Part shown: positions 38,640 to 47,962 of the stretch, piece by piece | Position numbering within the stretch: position 1 is the stretch's first letter | Layout of the letters: each line of letters opens with the position of its first letter | From: Sphingomonas cannabina | GTDB taxonomy: Bacteria; Pseudomonadota; Alphaproteobacteria; Sphingomonadales; Sphingomonadaceae | Assembly: GCF_021391395.1 (NCBI RefSeq) | Contig: NZ_CP090059.1 | Coordinates: 496,001-560,000, forward strand | Reading direction: 5' to 3' | DNA: 64,000 bases | Notes under the pieces: model-generated | Seen by the model: only the letters and a program-made list of their open reading frames with translations | Told to the model about the DNA's origin: nothing | The model's database searches: none | Translations under genes and position numbers: made by a program

Positions 38640-39124
38640 TCGCGCTCGTCGCTTCCCGGCGGGTTGTCCTTGGCCAGCTCGAGCTCCTCGGGCTTGCGTT
38701 CCTCATAGGTCCTGGCGAGCTCATATTCGGTCGGATCGTCGAACCGCCTGGCCGCCGCCGGAAACATCTCCTCCTCTTCCTCGTCGATATGATGCTCGTA
38801 GCGGCGGCGCATGTGGAAGAACTTCTCCGTCCATTCGTCGGAGCCGAAATCGAGCTCCATCATCTCGCCCAGGACATCGTCGATCTCCTTGTGCTCGGCG
38901 ATCGAATGGCGGGCGTCCTCGCGCAGCTTCGGATCGGCGAGCATCTCCGCATAGAGCGATTCCTCCTCGGCGGCGGCATGGCTCTGGAGCTCGAGGCGGA
39001 ATTCCTCGAACAGTGTCTTGCGTTTCTTGGTATCACCCTGGAGCTCGCCCAGCGCCTTCAGCATCTTGCGCTGCTTGTCATGGTCCGCCTTCAGGTCGCG
39101 GAAGATCTTGGCTTCGGCCATCAT
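38636..39124 (-). CDS. Hemerythrin HHE-domain protein
   Basis: A 162-residue, very acidic four-helix hemerythrin-like protein. Expected iron ligands are in DLKADHDKQRKML, LQSHAAAEEESLYAEM, SIAEHKEIDDVLGEM and YEHHIDEEEEEMFP. Such proteins bind oxygen, nitric oxide or peroxide at a di-iron centre, or store iron. Two ATGs (39124, 39121) follow GGAGGAGAGG. It is translationally coupled to udgX downstream, which hints at a role in oxidative or nitrosative DNA stress (inference). Confidence 0.88.
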   Translation of the reverse strand: MMAEAKIFRDLKADHDKQRKMLKALGELQGDTKKRKTLFEEFRLELQSHAAAEEESLYAEMLADPKLREDARHSIAEHKEIDDVLGEMMELDFGSDEWTEKFFHMRRRYEHHIDEEEEEMFPAAARRFDDPTEYELARTYEERKPEELELAKDNPPGSDERE

Positions 39125-39226
39125 GCCTCTCCTCCCGGCGCCAACCGGCGAGAAGCCCGGTGGGTTTCAGTTGCGATTCGTTTGCAAGCTGGAACAGTTG
39201 CGGGCCGGCACCGATCTCACCGAAGG

Positions 39227-40390
39227 TCAGCTCCGGTCGCTGCCGAAGCTCAACCGCCGCGTCACTTCGGGATCGAGCACCGCCATCACGAACCAAGCGG
39301 CGAACTGCCTGGTCCGCGTCCACCAGCCGGTGCGCGCGCTGTGGAGCTCCGGCGTGATCCGCTCCGAATCCGCCACCTCGCCGTCGACATAGGCGCGGAC
39401 ATGCGCGGCGAAGGCGGGGTCGTCGATCCGGAGCATCAGCTCCAGGTTCAGGAAGAGGCTGCGCATGTCGAAATTGGCCGAGCCGATGTGGACGATGTCG
39501 TCGATCACGAACAGCTTGGTATGGAGCTTGGTCGGCTGGTACTCATAGATCTCGACGCCCTTCCTGAGCAGGCCGGCATAGGTGAAGCGCGCGGCCCAGA
39601 TCGCGGCCGGGTGGTCGTTCTTGGCCGGCAGCACCACGCGCACGCGGCCACGTTGGCTCGCCCTGTCGAGCCGGCGCAGCATCGCCGGGCTGGGCGCGAA
39701 ATAGGCGGCGATGATGTCGACGCGGCGGGCGGCGTTGATGTCGTTCTTGACGACGCGCGCCCAGGGCGAGAGCCGTCGCGTCGGCCCGCCGAGCAGCCAG
39801 CGCGCGCGACCGGCCGGCTCGCTCCAGGTCGAGAGCATGCGGCGGAGCGCGCGGAGCGAGGACCTGGGCCGGCGCGCCCAGCGCGAGAGGGCGTCGTAAT
39901 AGCCGACGAGCCGCTGCGCCGCGGGGCCCTCGACGACGAGGCCGAGGTCGCGCCATGCTTGCTCGGCCGGCGTGCCGAAATAGCTGTCCTGGACGTTGAA
40001 GCCGCCGATGATCGCGATCCTCTCGTCGGCGATGGCGAGCTTCTGGTGGTTGCGCAGCAGGTAGCGCCGGCCGAGCCGCGGCACGAAGCGGCACACGTCC
40101 ACCCCTGCCGCGATCAGCGGCGCGAAGAAATGGCGCTGCGCGGCGTGCTCGCTGCCGAGCCCGTCGACGGTGAGCGACACCCTCACCCCGCGCCCGACGG
40201 CGCGGATCAGGGCATTGCGCACGGCCGCGCCGGCGGCATCGTCGACATAGATGTAGAAGAGCAGCCGCACGCTCTCGCGCGCGCCGTCGATCAGTGCGAT
40301 CAGCGCCTCCAGCCGGCCAGGGCCGGTGTCGAGCAGCGTCAGGCGATTGCCTTCGACCTCGAACGTCGGCTGGATCAAAGGCGCGGCCAC
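39227..40390 (-). CDS. Phospholipase D-superfamily protein, cardiolipin synthase-like
   Basis: A 387-residue protein with two HKD motifs: RNHQKLAIADE at 114-123 (His115, Lys117, Asp122) and KLHTKLFVIDD at 289-298 (His290, Lys292). Flanking IIGGFNVQDSYFG and HIGSANFDMRS are typical of cardiolipin synthases. The N-terminal membrane helices of ClsA are missing, so it is closer to ClsB/ClsC-type enzymes. It would join phospholipids to make cardiolipin or a related lipid. It is divergent from rpoZ. Confidence 0.9.
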   Translation of the reverse strand: MAAPLIQPTFEVEGNRLTLLDTGPGRLEALIALIDGARESVRLLFYIYVDDAAGAAVRNALIRAVGRGVRVSLTVDGLGSEHAAQRHFFAPLIAAGVDVCRFVPRLGRRYLLRNHQKLAIADERIAIIGGFNVQDSYFGTPAEQAWRDLGLVVEGPAAQRLVGYYDALSRWARRPRSSLRALRRMLSTWSEPAGRARWLLGGPTRRLSPWARVVKNDINAARRVDIIAAYFAPSPAMLRRLDRASQRGRVRVVLPAKNDHPAAIWAARFTYAGLLRKGVEIYEYQPTKLHTKLFVIDDIVHIGSANFDMRSLFLNLELMLRIDDPAFAAHVRAYVDGEVADSERITPELHSARTGWWTRTRQFAAWFVMAVLDPEVTRRLSFGSDRS

Positions 40391-40435
40391 GCCGCCGATT
40401 TGGGGCAGCGGGCGGCGCTCGGCAAGCCGTTTTCC

Positions 40436-40464
40436 TTGACTCCCGCGGCCCTACTCCCTAGGTG
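40436..40464 (+). promoter_or_regulatory. Probable rpoZ promoter
   Basis: TTGACT at 40436 and TAGGTG at 40459 are 17 bases apart, 42 bases before the rpoZ ATG. The -35 box is strong; the -10 box is weaker but of a form plausible for alphaproteobacteria. Confidence 0.5.
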
Positions 40465-40505
40465 CAGCGCCTTTCCCGAACACCGTTTGCCCAAGGAAGT
40501 GCTGG

Positions 40506-40850
40506 ATGGCGCGCGTCACCGTCGAGGATTGCGTCGACAAGATCCCGAACCGTTTCGACCTGGTACTGCTGGCTGCGCAGCGGGCGCGCCAGATCTCCGG
40601 CGGCGCCGAGCTGACGCTCGACCGCGACCGCGACAAGAACCCGGTCGTCGCGCTGCGCGAGATCGCCGAGCAGTCGGTCACCCCGAACCAGCTTGAGGAA
40701 GCGCTCGTCTCGAGCATGCAGAAGGTGCAGATCGACGACGAGGAAGCGCCCGACGAGATCGGCAGCCTCGCCGCGTCGGCCGAGGCACTGCGCCTCACCG
40801 CGGCCGCGCCGCCGCGCAACCAGAACGTCGGCGGGGATTACGACGGGTAA
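40506..40850 (+). CDS. rpoZ: RNA polymerase omega subunit
   Basis: A 114-residue omega subunit. [29 protein letters not shown] is the nearly invariant start, followed by [13 protein letters not shown]. It stabilises beta-prime during polymerase assembly. The C-terminal part is alanine-rich, as in other alphaproteobacteria. It is monocistronic here, with a strong hairpin terminator after it. The usual partner spoT does not follow. Confidence 0.97.
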   Translation: MARVTVEDCVDKIPNRFDLVLLAAQRARQISGGAELTLDRDRDKNPVVALREIAEQSVTPNQLEEALVSSMQKVQIDDEEAPDEIGSLAASAEALRLTAAAPPRNQNVGGDYDG

Positions 40851-40967
40851 GCACGAGGCCCGAGCTAACGCGCGAGCATTGGCGAGGGTCAAGCCGAGTG
40901 CCGGCCGGCGGGCATGAGCCCGACCGACGGCGCGGCTTCGCCGCGACGGCTTTAGGGAACGAAATGT

Positions 40968-40998
40968 AAAAAGGCCGGGGCATCGCTCCGGCCTTTTT
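40968..40998. terminator. Hairpin terminator between rpoZ and the esterase gene
   Basis: GGCCGG and CCGGCC pair, flanked by A5 on the left and T5 on the right. It can therefore end transcripts from either strand; here it serves rpoZ. Confidence 0.8.
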
Positions 40999-41048
40999 CG
41001 TATCCGCATGACCGACTAGCGTGCGGCGAAAGCGAGGGAGGAGAGACG

Positions 41049-41843
41049 ATGCGGCGAATGGTTCTGGCGCTGTTGGCGCTGATGGCGTGGCTGGCGCCCG
41101 CGACGGCCGAGGCGCGCGAGACCGGCTTTCTCGATCGCACGGTGACGGTGGCGGGGGTACGCCACGCTTATCAGGTCTATGTGCCGCGCAGCTATCGCCC
41201 GGGCGAGAAGCTGCCGATCATCCTCGCGCTGCACGGCGCCGGCGAGCGCGGCGGCGACGGGCTGCTCCAGACCGACGTCGGATTGGGCCATGCCATCCGC
41301 AAGCATGTCGAGCGCTGGCCGGCGATCGTGGTGTTCCCGCAGGTGCCGAAGGACCGGCTGTGGCAGAACAGCAAGGACATCGCCCTGGCCGCGCTGGCGG
41401 CGGCCGAGCGCGAGTTCCGCACCGATCGCGACCGCGTCTATGTCGCGGGGCTGTCGATGGGCGGCAACGGCACCTGGGCGCTCGCCTATGACGATCCCGA
41501 CCGTTTCGCCGCGATCGTGGTGGTGTGCGGCTTCGTCAAGCCGATCACGCTGCGCCCCTACCAGCCGCTCGTCCCCGCCTCCGAGCCCGATCCCTATGCC
41601 GCGATGGCCAGGCGGATCGCGCGGCTGCCGGTGTGGATCATCCATGGCGGTGCCGACACGGTCGTCCCGGTCGAGGATTCGCGGCAGATGGCGGCGGCGC
41701 TCAAGGCGGCGGGTGCCGCGGTCCACTATAAGGAGCTGCCCGGCGTCGACCACAACAGCTGGGATCCCGGGTTCGACGACCCCAAGCTCCCCGCCTGGCT
41801 GTTCGCGCAGCGGCGCGGCTCGACGGCGGCCTCCGGCAAGTAA
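41049..41843 (+). CDS. Secreted alpha/beta-hydrolase (esterase/PHB-depolymerase-like)
   Basis: A 264-residue hydrolase with a signal peptide (LALLALMAWLAPATAEA). The oxyanion strand is PIILALHGAGERGGDG. The nucleophile serine is in GLSMGGNGTWALAY near 138. The acid is probably in HGGADTVVPVEDS and the histidine in GVDHNSWD. It resembles putative esterase/phospholipase proteins and PHB-depolymerase-like enzymes in the periplasm; the substrate is not clear. The ATG at 41049 has GGAGGAGA upstream. Confidence 0.87.
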   Translation: MRRMVLALLALMAWLAPATAEARETGFLDRTVTVAGVRHAYQVYVPRSYRPGEKLPIILALHGAGERGGDGLLQTDVGLGHAIRKHVERWPAIVVFPQVPKDRLWQNSKDIALAALAAAEREFRTDRDRVYVAGLSMGGNGTWALAYDDPDRFAAIVVVCGFVKPITLRPYQPLVPASEPDPYAAMARRIARLPVWIIHGGADTVVPVEDSRQMAAALKAAGAAVHYKELPGVDHNSWDPGFDDPKLPAWLFAQRRGSTAASGK

Positions 41844-41872
41844 AAAAAGGCCGGCGGAATGACCCGCCGGCC
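41842..41872 (-). terminator. Rho-independent terminator of amtB
   Basis: On the minus strand a nine-base-pair stem (GGCCGGCGG / CCGCCGGCC) is followed by seven T residues. It lies 24 bases after the amtB stop and abuts the convergent esterase stop. Confidence 0.88.
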
Positions 41873-41896
41873 CAGTCGTCCGCAGGAGGAACCTCG

Positions 41897-43216
41897 TCAA
41901 TAGTTGTAGGCGCGCTCGCCGTGCTCCCCGAGATCGAGGCCTTCGCGCTCGACTTCCGGGGCGACGCGCAGACCGGTCAGGGCCTTGGCGGCATAGGTGG
42001 CGATCACGGTGCCGATCGCGGCCCAGACGATGGTGGTCGCCACCGCCGCGAGCTGGGTGACGATCTGGCCGCCGATCGCGAAATCGGGCTTGCCGGGGCC
42101 GCCGAGCGACGGCGCATAGACGATCGCCGTGCCGACCGCGCCGATCATGCCGCCGATGCCGTGGATGCCGAACGCGTCGAGCGCGTCGTCGTAGCCGAGC
42201 TTCGGCTTCAGCACCGACACCGCATAGAAGCAGATCACCGAGGCGACCGCGCCCAGCACGATCGCGCCGAACGGACCCGAGTTGCCCGCCGCCGGCGTCA
42301 CCGCGACCAGCCCGGCGATGATGCCCGAGCAGAAGCCGAGCGCCGAGCCCTTGTGGCCGTTGACGCGCTCCGCCAGCATCCAGAACAGGCCGGCCGAGGC
42401 GGTGGCGACGAAGGTGTTGATCATCGCGAGTCCTGCCGATCCGTTCGCCTCTAGCGCCGAGCCGGCGTTGAAGCCGAACCAGCCCACCCAAAGCAGGCCG
42501 GTGCCGACGCCGGTCAGCGTCAGCGAGTGCGGCACGATCCGCTCGGTCGGATAGCCGATGCGCTTGCCGAGGATCAGCGAGGCGACCAGCGCCGAGACGC
42601 CGGCGTTGATGTGCACCACCGTGCCGCCCGCGAAATCGAGCGCGCCCATCTTGAAGAACAGGCCGCCCGATGCCCACACCATGTGCGCGATCGGGAAATA
42701 AACGATCGTCAGCCAGACGGCGGCGAACACCATCACCGCCGAGAACTTCATGCGCTCGACCACCGATCCCAGCACCAGCGCGATGGTGATCGCGGCGAAG
42801 GTCATCTGGAAGCAGATGAAGACATATTCGGGGATCGCGACGCCGGTAGTGAAGGTCGCGGCGGTCGAATCGGGCGTGATGCCGGCGAGGAACGCCTTGC
42901 CGAAGCCGGAGATGAAGTCGTTGCCGCCATCGCCGAAGGCCATGGTGTAGCCCCACATCACCCAGATCAGCATGGCGAGGCAGGCGACCGCGCCGATCTG
43001 CGTCATCGTCGACAGCATGTTCTTGGCGCGGGTGAGGCCGCCGTAGAACAGCGCCAGACCCGGCAGGATCATCATCAGGACGAGGACGGTCGAGGTCATC
43101 ATCCAGGCGGTGTCGCCCTTGTTCACCGTCGGTGCGGCCGGCGCGGCGGCGAAGGCCGGATGCGCCAGCACGGCGCAGACGCCCAGGGCCGCGGCAAACT
43201 TCAACATCTGCTTCAT
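41897..43216 (-). CDS. amtB: Ammonium transporter AmtB
   Basis: A 439-residue ammonium channel with a cleavable signal sequence (AALGVCAVLAHPAFAA) followed by eleven expected membrane spans. Pore marks include FYGGLTRAKNMLS, FAAITIALVLGSVVERMKF, FPIAHMVWASGG, the twin-histidine site in VVHINAGVSAL and FGIHGIGGMIGAV. The start at 43216 follows AAGGGGGG. It lies 16 bases after glnK; GlnK blocks the channel when nitrogen is plentiful. Both are read from the sigma-54 promoter upstream of glnK. Confidence 0.97.
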   Translation of the reverse strand: MKQMLKFAAALGVCAVLAHPAFAAAPAAPTVNKGDTAWMMTSTVLVLMMILPGLALFYGGLTRAKNMLSTMTQIGAVACLAMLIWVMWGYTMAFGDGGNDFISGFGKAFLAGITPDSTAATFTTGVAIPEYVFICFQMTFAAITIALVLGSVVERMKFSAVMVFAAVWLTIVYFPIAHMVWASGGLFFKMGALDFAGGTVVHINAGVSALVASLILGKRIGYPTERIVPHSLTLTGVGTGLLWVGWFGFNAGSALEANGSAGLAMINTFVATASAGLFWMLAERVNGHKGSALGFCSGIIAGLVAVTPAAGNSGPFGAIVLGAVASVICFYAVSVLKPKLGYDDALDAFGIHGIGGMIGAVGTAIVYAPSLGGPGKPDFAIGGQIVTQLAAVATTIVWAAIGTVIATYAAKALTGLRVAPEVEREGLDLGEHGERAYNY

Positions 43217-43232
43217 CGTTCCCCCCTTCATC

Positions 43233-43646
<414 letters not shown>

Positions 43647-43730
43647 TTACAGGGGATCGAAAATTGTCAATTGGCGGTAAATTTTTGTGCAGCTGCGAAG
43701 GAGATGCCTAAGAATCGGGCAGCGATCTTT

Positions 43731-43809
43731 CGTCATCGGCGAAGGCCGGGATCTCCCGCGGCAGCCAAACGGTTTGTGGCACGAGATCCCGGCTTTCGCC
43801 GGGATGACG
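43731..43809. repeat. Inverted repeat related to the 31071 element
   Basis: Arms CGTCATCGGCGAAGGCCGGG... (43731-43754) and the complement AGATCCCGGCTTTCGCCGGG... (43784-43809) match apart from a two-base gap and one change. The 253-base gap between glnK and the DUF2007 gene holds this repeat and the sigma-54 promoter, and no other gene that I can see. Confidence 0.7.
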
Positions 43810-43824
43810 GTCTTACAATCGGCG

Positions 43825-44025
43825 TCAAACGTCGCCAACGATCCCGCGCGCGGCCTCCAGATCGTCCTCGTCGACCATCACCCGCACCGGGATCAGCAGC
43901 CAGCTCCCGTCGGCGATCGAGGCGCCGCCGTCGAAGGCGACCGCCGGAATCCCCTCCGCTTCCAGCCTGCCCACCAGCAGATGCGCAAGGTTACGGTCGT
44001 AGCGGCCGAGCTCGACAAGACTCAT
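43825..44025 (-). CDS. DUF2007 small protein (putative signal-transducing)
   Basis: A 66-residue protein with the DUF2007 layout: VELGRYDRNLAHLLVGRLEAEGIPA, then an exposed loop and SWLLIPVRVMVDEDDLEAARGIV. The function is unknown; the family resembles small regulatory PII-like folds in length only. Its ATG at 44025 shares one base with the ftsK stop (TGATG), so it is translated with ftsK. Confidence 0.8.
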   Translation of the reverse strand: MSLVELGRYDRNLAHLLVGRLEAEGIPAVAFDGGASIADGSWLLIPVRVMVDEDDLEAARGIVGDV

Positions 44026-46325
44026 CAGGCGAGCGGCCGCCCGTCCGGGTCCATCAGCACCTCGCGCCGGCCGACATGGTCGGGGCGCGAGACCAGCCCG
44101 TCCTTCTCCATCCGCTCGATCAGGCGCGCGGCGGAATTGTAGCCGACGCGCAGCTGCCGCTGGAGCCACGAGGTCGAGGCCTTCTGGCTCTCGGCGACGA
44201 GCTGGCAGGCGCGGCGGTAGAGCTGGTCCTCGGGGCTGTCGTCGCCCGACGGGCCGCCTTCCATCGCGAAGCCGTCGTCGCCTTCCGGATCGTTGGTGAC
44301 CGCGTCGATGTAATCGGGTTCGCCCTGCGACCGCCAGAAGTCGGCGACCGCCTGCACCTCCTCGTCGCTGACGAAGGGACCATGGACACGCGCCACCCCC
44401 TTGCCGCCCGGCATGTAGAGCATGTCGCCCTTGCCGAGCAGCTGCTCGGCGCCCTGCTCGCCGAGGATGGTGCGCGAATCGATCTTGCTGGTGACGTGGA
44501 AGCTGATTCGGGTCGGCAGGTTCGCCTTGATCACGCCGGTGATGACGTCGACCGAGGGGCGCTGCGTCGCCATGATCAGGTGGATGCCGGCCGCGCGCGC
44601 CTTCTGCGCGAGGCGCTGGATCAGGAACTCGACCTCCTTGCCCGCGGTCATCATCAGGTCGGCGAGCTCGTCGACGATCACCACGATCTGCGGCAGCGGG
44701 ACGAGGTCGAGCTCCTCCTCCTCGTACATCGGCTTGCCGGTGTCGGGATCGTAGCCGACCTGGACGCGGCGGCCGAGCTTCTGCCCCTTGGCCTTGGCCG
44801 CCTTCACCTTCTCGTTGAAGCTGGCGAGGCCGCGGACGTTGACCGAGGCCATCATCCGGTAGCGCTCCTCCATCTGCTCGACCGCCCATTTGAGCGCGCG
44901 CACCGCCTTGGGCGGATCGGTGACGACGTCGGCGAGCAGGTGCGGGATGCCCTTGTAGATGCTGAGCTCGAGCATCTTGGGGTCGATCATGATCAGCCGG
45001 CACTGGTCCGGCGTCAGCCGGTAGAGCAGCGACAGGATCATGCAGTTGAGCCCCACCGACTTGCCCGAGCCGGTGGTGCCGGCGACGAGCAGGTGCGGCA
45101 TCGGCGCGAGGTCCGCGACCACCGGATCGCCGGCGATGTTCTTGCCGAGCACCAGCGGCAGCCCGCCCGACTGGTCGGCGAAGCTCTGGCTGCCGATCAG
45201 CTCGTGCAGGTTGACCGCCTCGCGCTTGGCGTTGGGCAGCTCGATGCCGATCACGCTGCGGCCGGGGATGGTGGCGACGCGGGCGGAGATCGCGCTCATG
45301 TTGCGCGCGATGTCGTCGGCGAGCTGGATCACGCGGCTCGCCTTGATGCCGGCGGCGGGCTCGAGCTCGTACATCGTCACCACCGGGCCGGGGCGAACCT
45401 CGACGATCGATCCCTTGACGTTGAAGTCGTCGAGCACGCTCTCGAGCAGGCGCGCGTTGCGCTCGAGCGCCGCCTTGTCGACTGCGGCCTTGGTGCCCGC
45501 CGGGGCCGGCTTCAGCAGGTCGAGCGGCGGCAGGCGGTAGTTGTCGCGGAAATCGAGCGAACCCTGCTCCGCCTTGGGCTTGGCCAGCGAGGGCGCGAGC
45601 GTGCGGTCGGCGATCACCGGGGCCGGCTTGTCGATCGGCGCGGCGGGCTTGCGCGGCTGCGGCTTGGGCGTCGGCTCGGCGATCACGCGCTCCGCCGGTG
45701 CCTCGTCGGCGGGCGCGTCGCGGCGGAAACTCGGCAGCGCGAGACGGCGCTCGGGAAGCTCCAGGTTGACCGCGCGCGCCCAGATCACCACCCCGGCGAT
45801 GCCGAACAACGTGCCCACCAGGCGCATCGTCCAAATCTCGGCGGTCTCGTTGCCGATCAGGTGGATCGCCCATTTGCAGAGATCGGCGATGGTCAGCCCG
45901 ACGATGCCGCCATAGCCCGCCGGCAGCCACAGCACCGAGGCGCTGGAGATGAAGGCGAGCGCGGTCGCCATCAGCGCGACCGCGATCGCGCAGTTGCGGA
46001 GCATCGCCACCCAGCGCCCGACGGGGCGGCCGCGCCACAATCTCAGCGCGATCAACAGCACCGGCGGCAGCATCAGCGCCACCGGCGGCCCGGCGAGCGC
46101 GAGCATGAGGTCCGCGATCATCGCCCCCGGCGCGCCGATCAGGTTGCGCACCGGCCCGCCCGCGGCGGTGTTGAGCGAGGGATCGCCCGGATGATAGCTG
46201 CCGAGGGCAAGCGCCAGCAGCACGAGCGCGACCAGCAGCGCGAGCGCGCCGATCATCGCGCCCGAGCGCCGCGCACCGGCCTTCATCGTGTCGCGCCACA
46301 GAAAGGGTGCCGCGCGGGTTGCCAT
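44025..46325 (-). CDS. ftsK: DNA translocase FtsK
   Basis: A 766-residue FtsK/SpoIIIE. The N-terminus has four hydrophobic membrane spans (ALLVALVLLALALGSY, LMLPPVLLIALRLW, VALMATALAFISSASVLWL, LVGTLFGIAGVVIW). A Pro/Lys-rich linker runs from about 190 to 260. The motor domain has Walker A GTTGSGKSVGLN near 415 and Walker B IVVIVDELADLMM near 545. The C-terminal winged-helix gamma domain that reads KOPS sites includes QLRVGYNSAARLIERMEKDG. It pumps chromosome ends across the septum. Confidence 0.97.
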   Translation of the reverse strand: MATRAAPFLWRDTMKAGARRSGAMIGALALLVALVLLALALGSYHPGDPSLNTAAGGPVRNLIGAPGAMIADLMLALAGPPVALMLPPVLLIALRLWRGRPVGRWVAMLRNCAIAVALMATALAFISSASVLWLPAGYGGIVGLTIADLCKWAIHLIGNETAEIWTMRLVGTLFGIAGVVIWARAVNLELPERRLALPSFRRDAPADEAPAERVIAEPTPKPQPRKPAAPIDKPAPVIADRTLAPSLAKPKAEQGSLDFRDNYRLPPLDLLKPAPAGTKAAVDKAALERNARLLESVLDDFNVKGSIVEVRPGPVVTMYELEPAAGIKASRVIQLADDIARNMSAISARVATIPGRSVIGIELPNAKREAVNLHELIGSQSFADQSGGLPLVLGKNIAGDPVVADLAPMPHLLVAGTTGSGKSVGLNCMILSLLYRLTPDQCRLIMIDPKMLELSIYKGIPHLLADVVTDPPKAVRALKWAVEQMEERYRMMASVNVRGLASFNEKVKAAKAKGQKLGRRVQVGYDPDTGKPMYEEEELDLVPLPQIVVIVDELADLMMTAGKEVEFLIQRLAQKARAAGIHLIMATQRPSVDVITGVIKANLPTRISFHVTSKIDSRTILGEQGAEQLLGKGDMLYMPGGKGVARVHGPFVSDEEVQAVADFWRSQGEPDYIDAVTNDPEGDDGFAMEGGPSGDDSPEDQLYRRACQLVAESQKASTSWLQRQLRVGYNSAARLIERMEKDGLVSRPDHVGRREVLMDPDGRPLA

Positions 46326-46444
46326 CGTCCTGTCCCCCCGGGAACGTCGCCGACCATCGGCGTTCTCCTATTGTCCTCCCCCACGGACTCGACGTCAAGG
46401 CAGCGGCATTGGCAGCGGCGGCGAGCCGGGCTAGGGCAACGTCC

Positions 46445-47662
46445 ATGGAACGCGCGGACGTCCTCATCCTCGGCGGCGGTCTGGTCGGGAGCGCGCTCGG
46501 CGTCGCGCTCGATGCGCATGGGCTGAGCGCGATCATCGTCGATCCGGCCGATCCGGCCACCGTGCTCGCCGCCGACTTCGACGGCCGCGCCTCGGCGATC
46601 GCCAGCGCGCCGATGCGGATGCTGGAGGCGATCGGCGTCGGCGAGCGGCTCGCCGGCTTCGGCTGCCCGATCGAGCATATCCGGGTGAGCGATGGCCTCG
46701 CGCCGGGCGGGCTCGATTTCGTGCCCGACGCGGACGAAGGTGCGCTCGGCGTAATGTTCGAGAACCGCCGGCTGCGCGCGGCGCTGATAGGGGCGGCCGA
46801 GGCGGCGCCGCGGCTCGACCTTCGCATGAAGACGCGGGCCGTCCAGGTGACGCGCGACGCCCATGGCGTCCGCGCGACGCTGAGCGACGGCAGCGAGGTC
46901 GCGGCGCCGCTGCTGGTCGGCGCGGAGGGACGTAATTCGCCGACGCGCGACGCCGCGGGCCTCAAGGTCGCGCGCTGGAGCTACGACCACGCCGCGCTGG
47001 TCACCTCGCTCCACCACGAGAAGAACCACGGCGGCATCGCCTTCGAGATCTTCTATCCCGAAGGGCCGTTCGCGATCCTGCCGCTCACCGACGACGAGCA
47101 CGACCATCGCTCGGCGATCGTGTGGTCGGTGCGGCGCGACACGGCGCCGGGGATGCTGAAGCTGTCCGACCGCGGCTTCCTCGCCGAATGCGAGAGGAAG
47201 ATGGGCGGCGTGCTCGGCGGCCTGTCGCGGCTGACGAAGCGGTTCAGCCATCCGCTCGGCTTCCACCATGCGGCAAAGATCACCGCCGAGCGGCTCGCGC
47301 TGGTCGGCGATGCGGCGCACGGCATCCATCCGATCGCCGGCCAGGGCGTCAACGTCGGCTTCCGCGACGTCGCGGCGCTGGTCGAGGTGCTGGTCGACGG
47401 CAAGCGGCTGGGCCTCGACCTCGGCGACGCGCAGCTCCTCGCGCGCTACGAGCGCTGGCGCAGCCTCGACACCTTCATGGTTGCCGCCGCCACCGACGGG
47501 CTCACCCGCCTGTTCGGCATCCCCGGCAGGACCGCGAGCGCGGTGCGCCGGCTCGGCCTGTCCGCAGTGCAGGCGCTGCCGCCGCTCAAGGACCGCTTCA
47601 TGGCCGAAGCGCGCGGCGAGAGCGGCGAGGTGCCCAAGCTGCTGCAGGGGCTGACGGTCTGA
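46445..47662 (+). CDS. UbiH/UbiF/COQ6-family FAD-dependent hydroxylase
   Basis: A 405-residue flavin monooxygenase of the ubiquinone-hydroxylase family. The dinucleotide fold is VLILGGGLVGSALGVALDAHG at the start, the family signature ERLALVGDAAHGIHPIAGQGVNVGFRD is near 285, and the DG-type site is in LVGAEGRNSPTRDAAG. It should hydroxylate a ring position of the ubiquinone precursor; which one (C5, C6 or several) cannot be told. The ATG at 46445 is divergent from ftsK. An open extension to 46307 is non-coding in character. Confidence 0.92.
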   Translation: MERADVLILGGGLVGSALGVALDAHGLSAIIVDPADPATVLAADFDGRASAIASAPMRMLEAIGVGERLAGFGCPIEHIRVSDGLAPGGLDFVPDADEGALGVMFENRRLRAALIGAAEAAPRLDLRMKTRAVQVTRDAHGVRATLSDGSEVAAPLLVGAEGRNSPTRDAAGLKVARWSYDHAALVTSLHHEKNHGGIAFEIFYPEGPFAILPLTDDEHDHRSAIVWSVRRDTAPGMLKLSDRGFLAECERKMGGVLGGLSRLTKRFSHPLGFHHAAKITAERLALVGDAAHGIHPIAGQGVNVGFRDVAALVEVLVDGKRLGLDLGDAQLLARYERWRSLDTFMVAAATDGLTRLFGIPGRTASAVRRLGLSAVQALPPLKDRFMAEARGESGEVPKLLQGLTV

Positions 47663-47681
47663 AACGGACAAGTCTCCCTTT

Positions 47682-47776
47682 CCGTTCGCCCTGAGCTTGT
47701 CGAAGGGCCGTCCTTTCTTTTCCGGTGTTCGAAGAAGAGAAGAAGAGTGGCCCTTCGACAAGCTCAGGGCGAACGG
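47682..47776. repeat. Perfect 28-bp inverted repeat between convergent genes
   Basis: The left arm (47682-47709) contains GTTCGCCCTGAGCTTGTCGA. The right arm (47749-47776) is its exact reverse complement. The loop is 39 bases. This TTCGACAAGCTCAGG element is a familiar dispersed palindrome of sphingomonads and other GC-rich proteobacteria. A shortened 14-base match lies at 58095-58108. Confidence 0.85.
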
Positions 47777-47788
47777 GAGAGGAGAGCT

Positions 47789-47962
47789 CTACCGTCTGAC
47801 CGTCCGTGCTTCCTCGACCAGCAGCACCGGCGTGCCGTCGCGCACCGGATAGGCGAGGCCGGCCGCATCGGAGACCAGCTCGCCCGCCGCCTCGTCCCAG
47901 CGCAGCGGCGTGCGCGTCGCCGGGCAGACGAGCCGTTCGAGCAGCCACGGGTCGATCGTCAT
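47789..47962 (-). CDS. Trm112-family small protein
   Basis: A 57-residue protein of the Trm112/YcaR family: [19 protein letters not shown], then [20 protein letters not shown]. Eukaryotic and archaeal Trm112 activate methyltransferases; the bacterial form has unknown partners. Only one cysteine of the usual zinc set remains here. The ATG at 47962 overlaps the LON-domain stop (ATGA), so it ends a three-gene operon with cnoX. Confidence 0.9.
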   Translation of the reverse strand: MTIDPWLLERLVCPATRTPLRWDEAAGELVSDAAGLAYPVRDGTPVLLVEEARTVRR

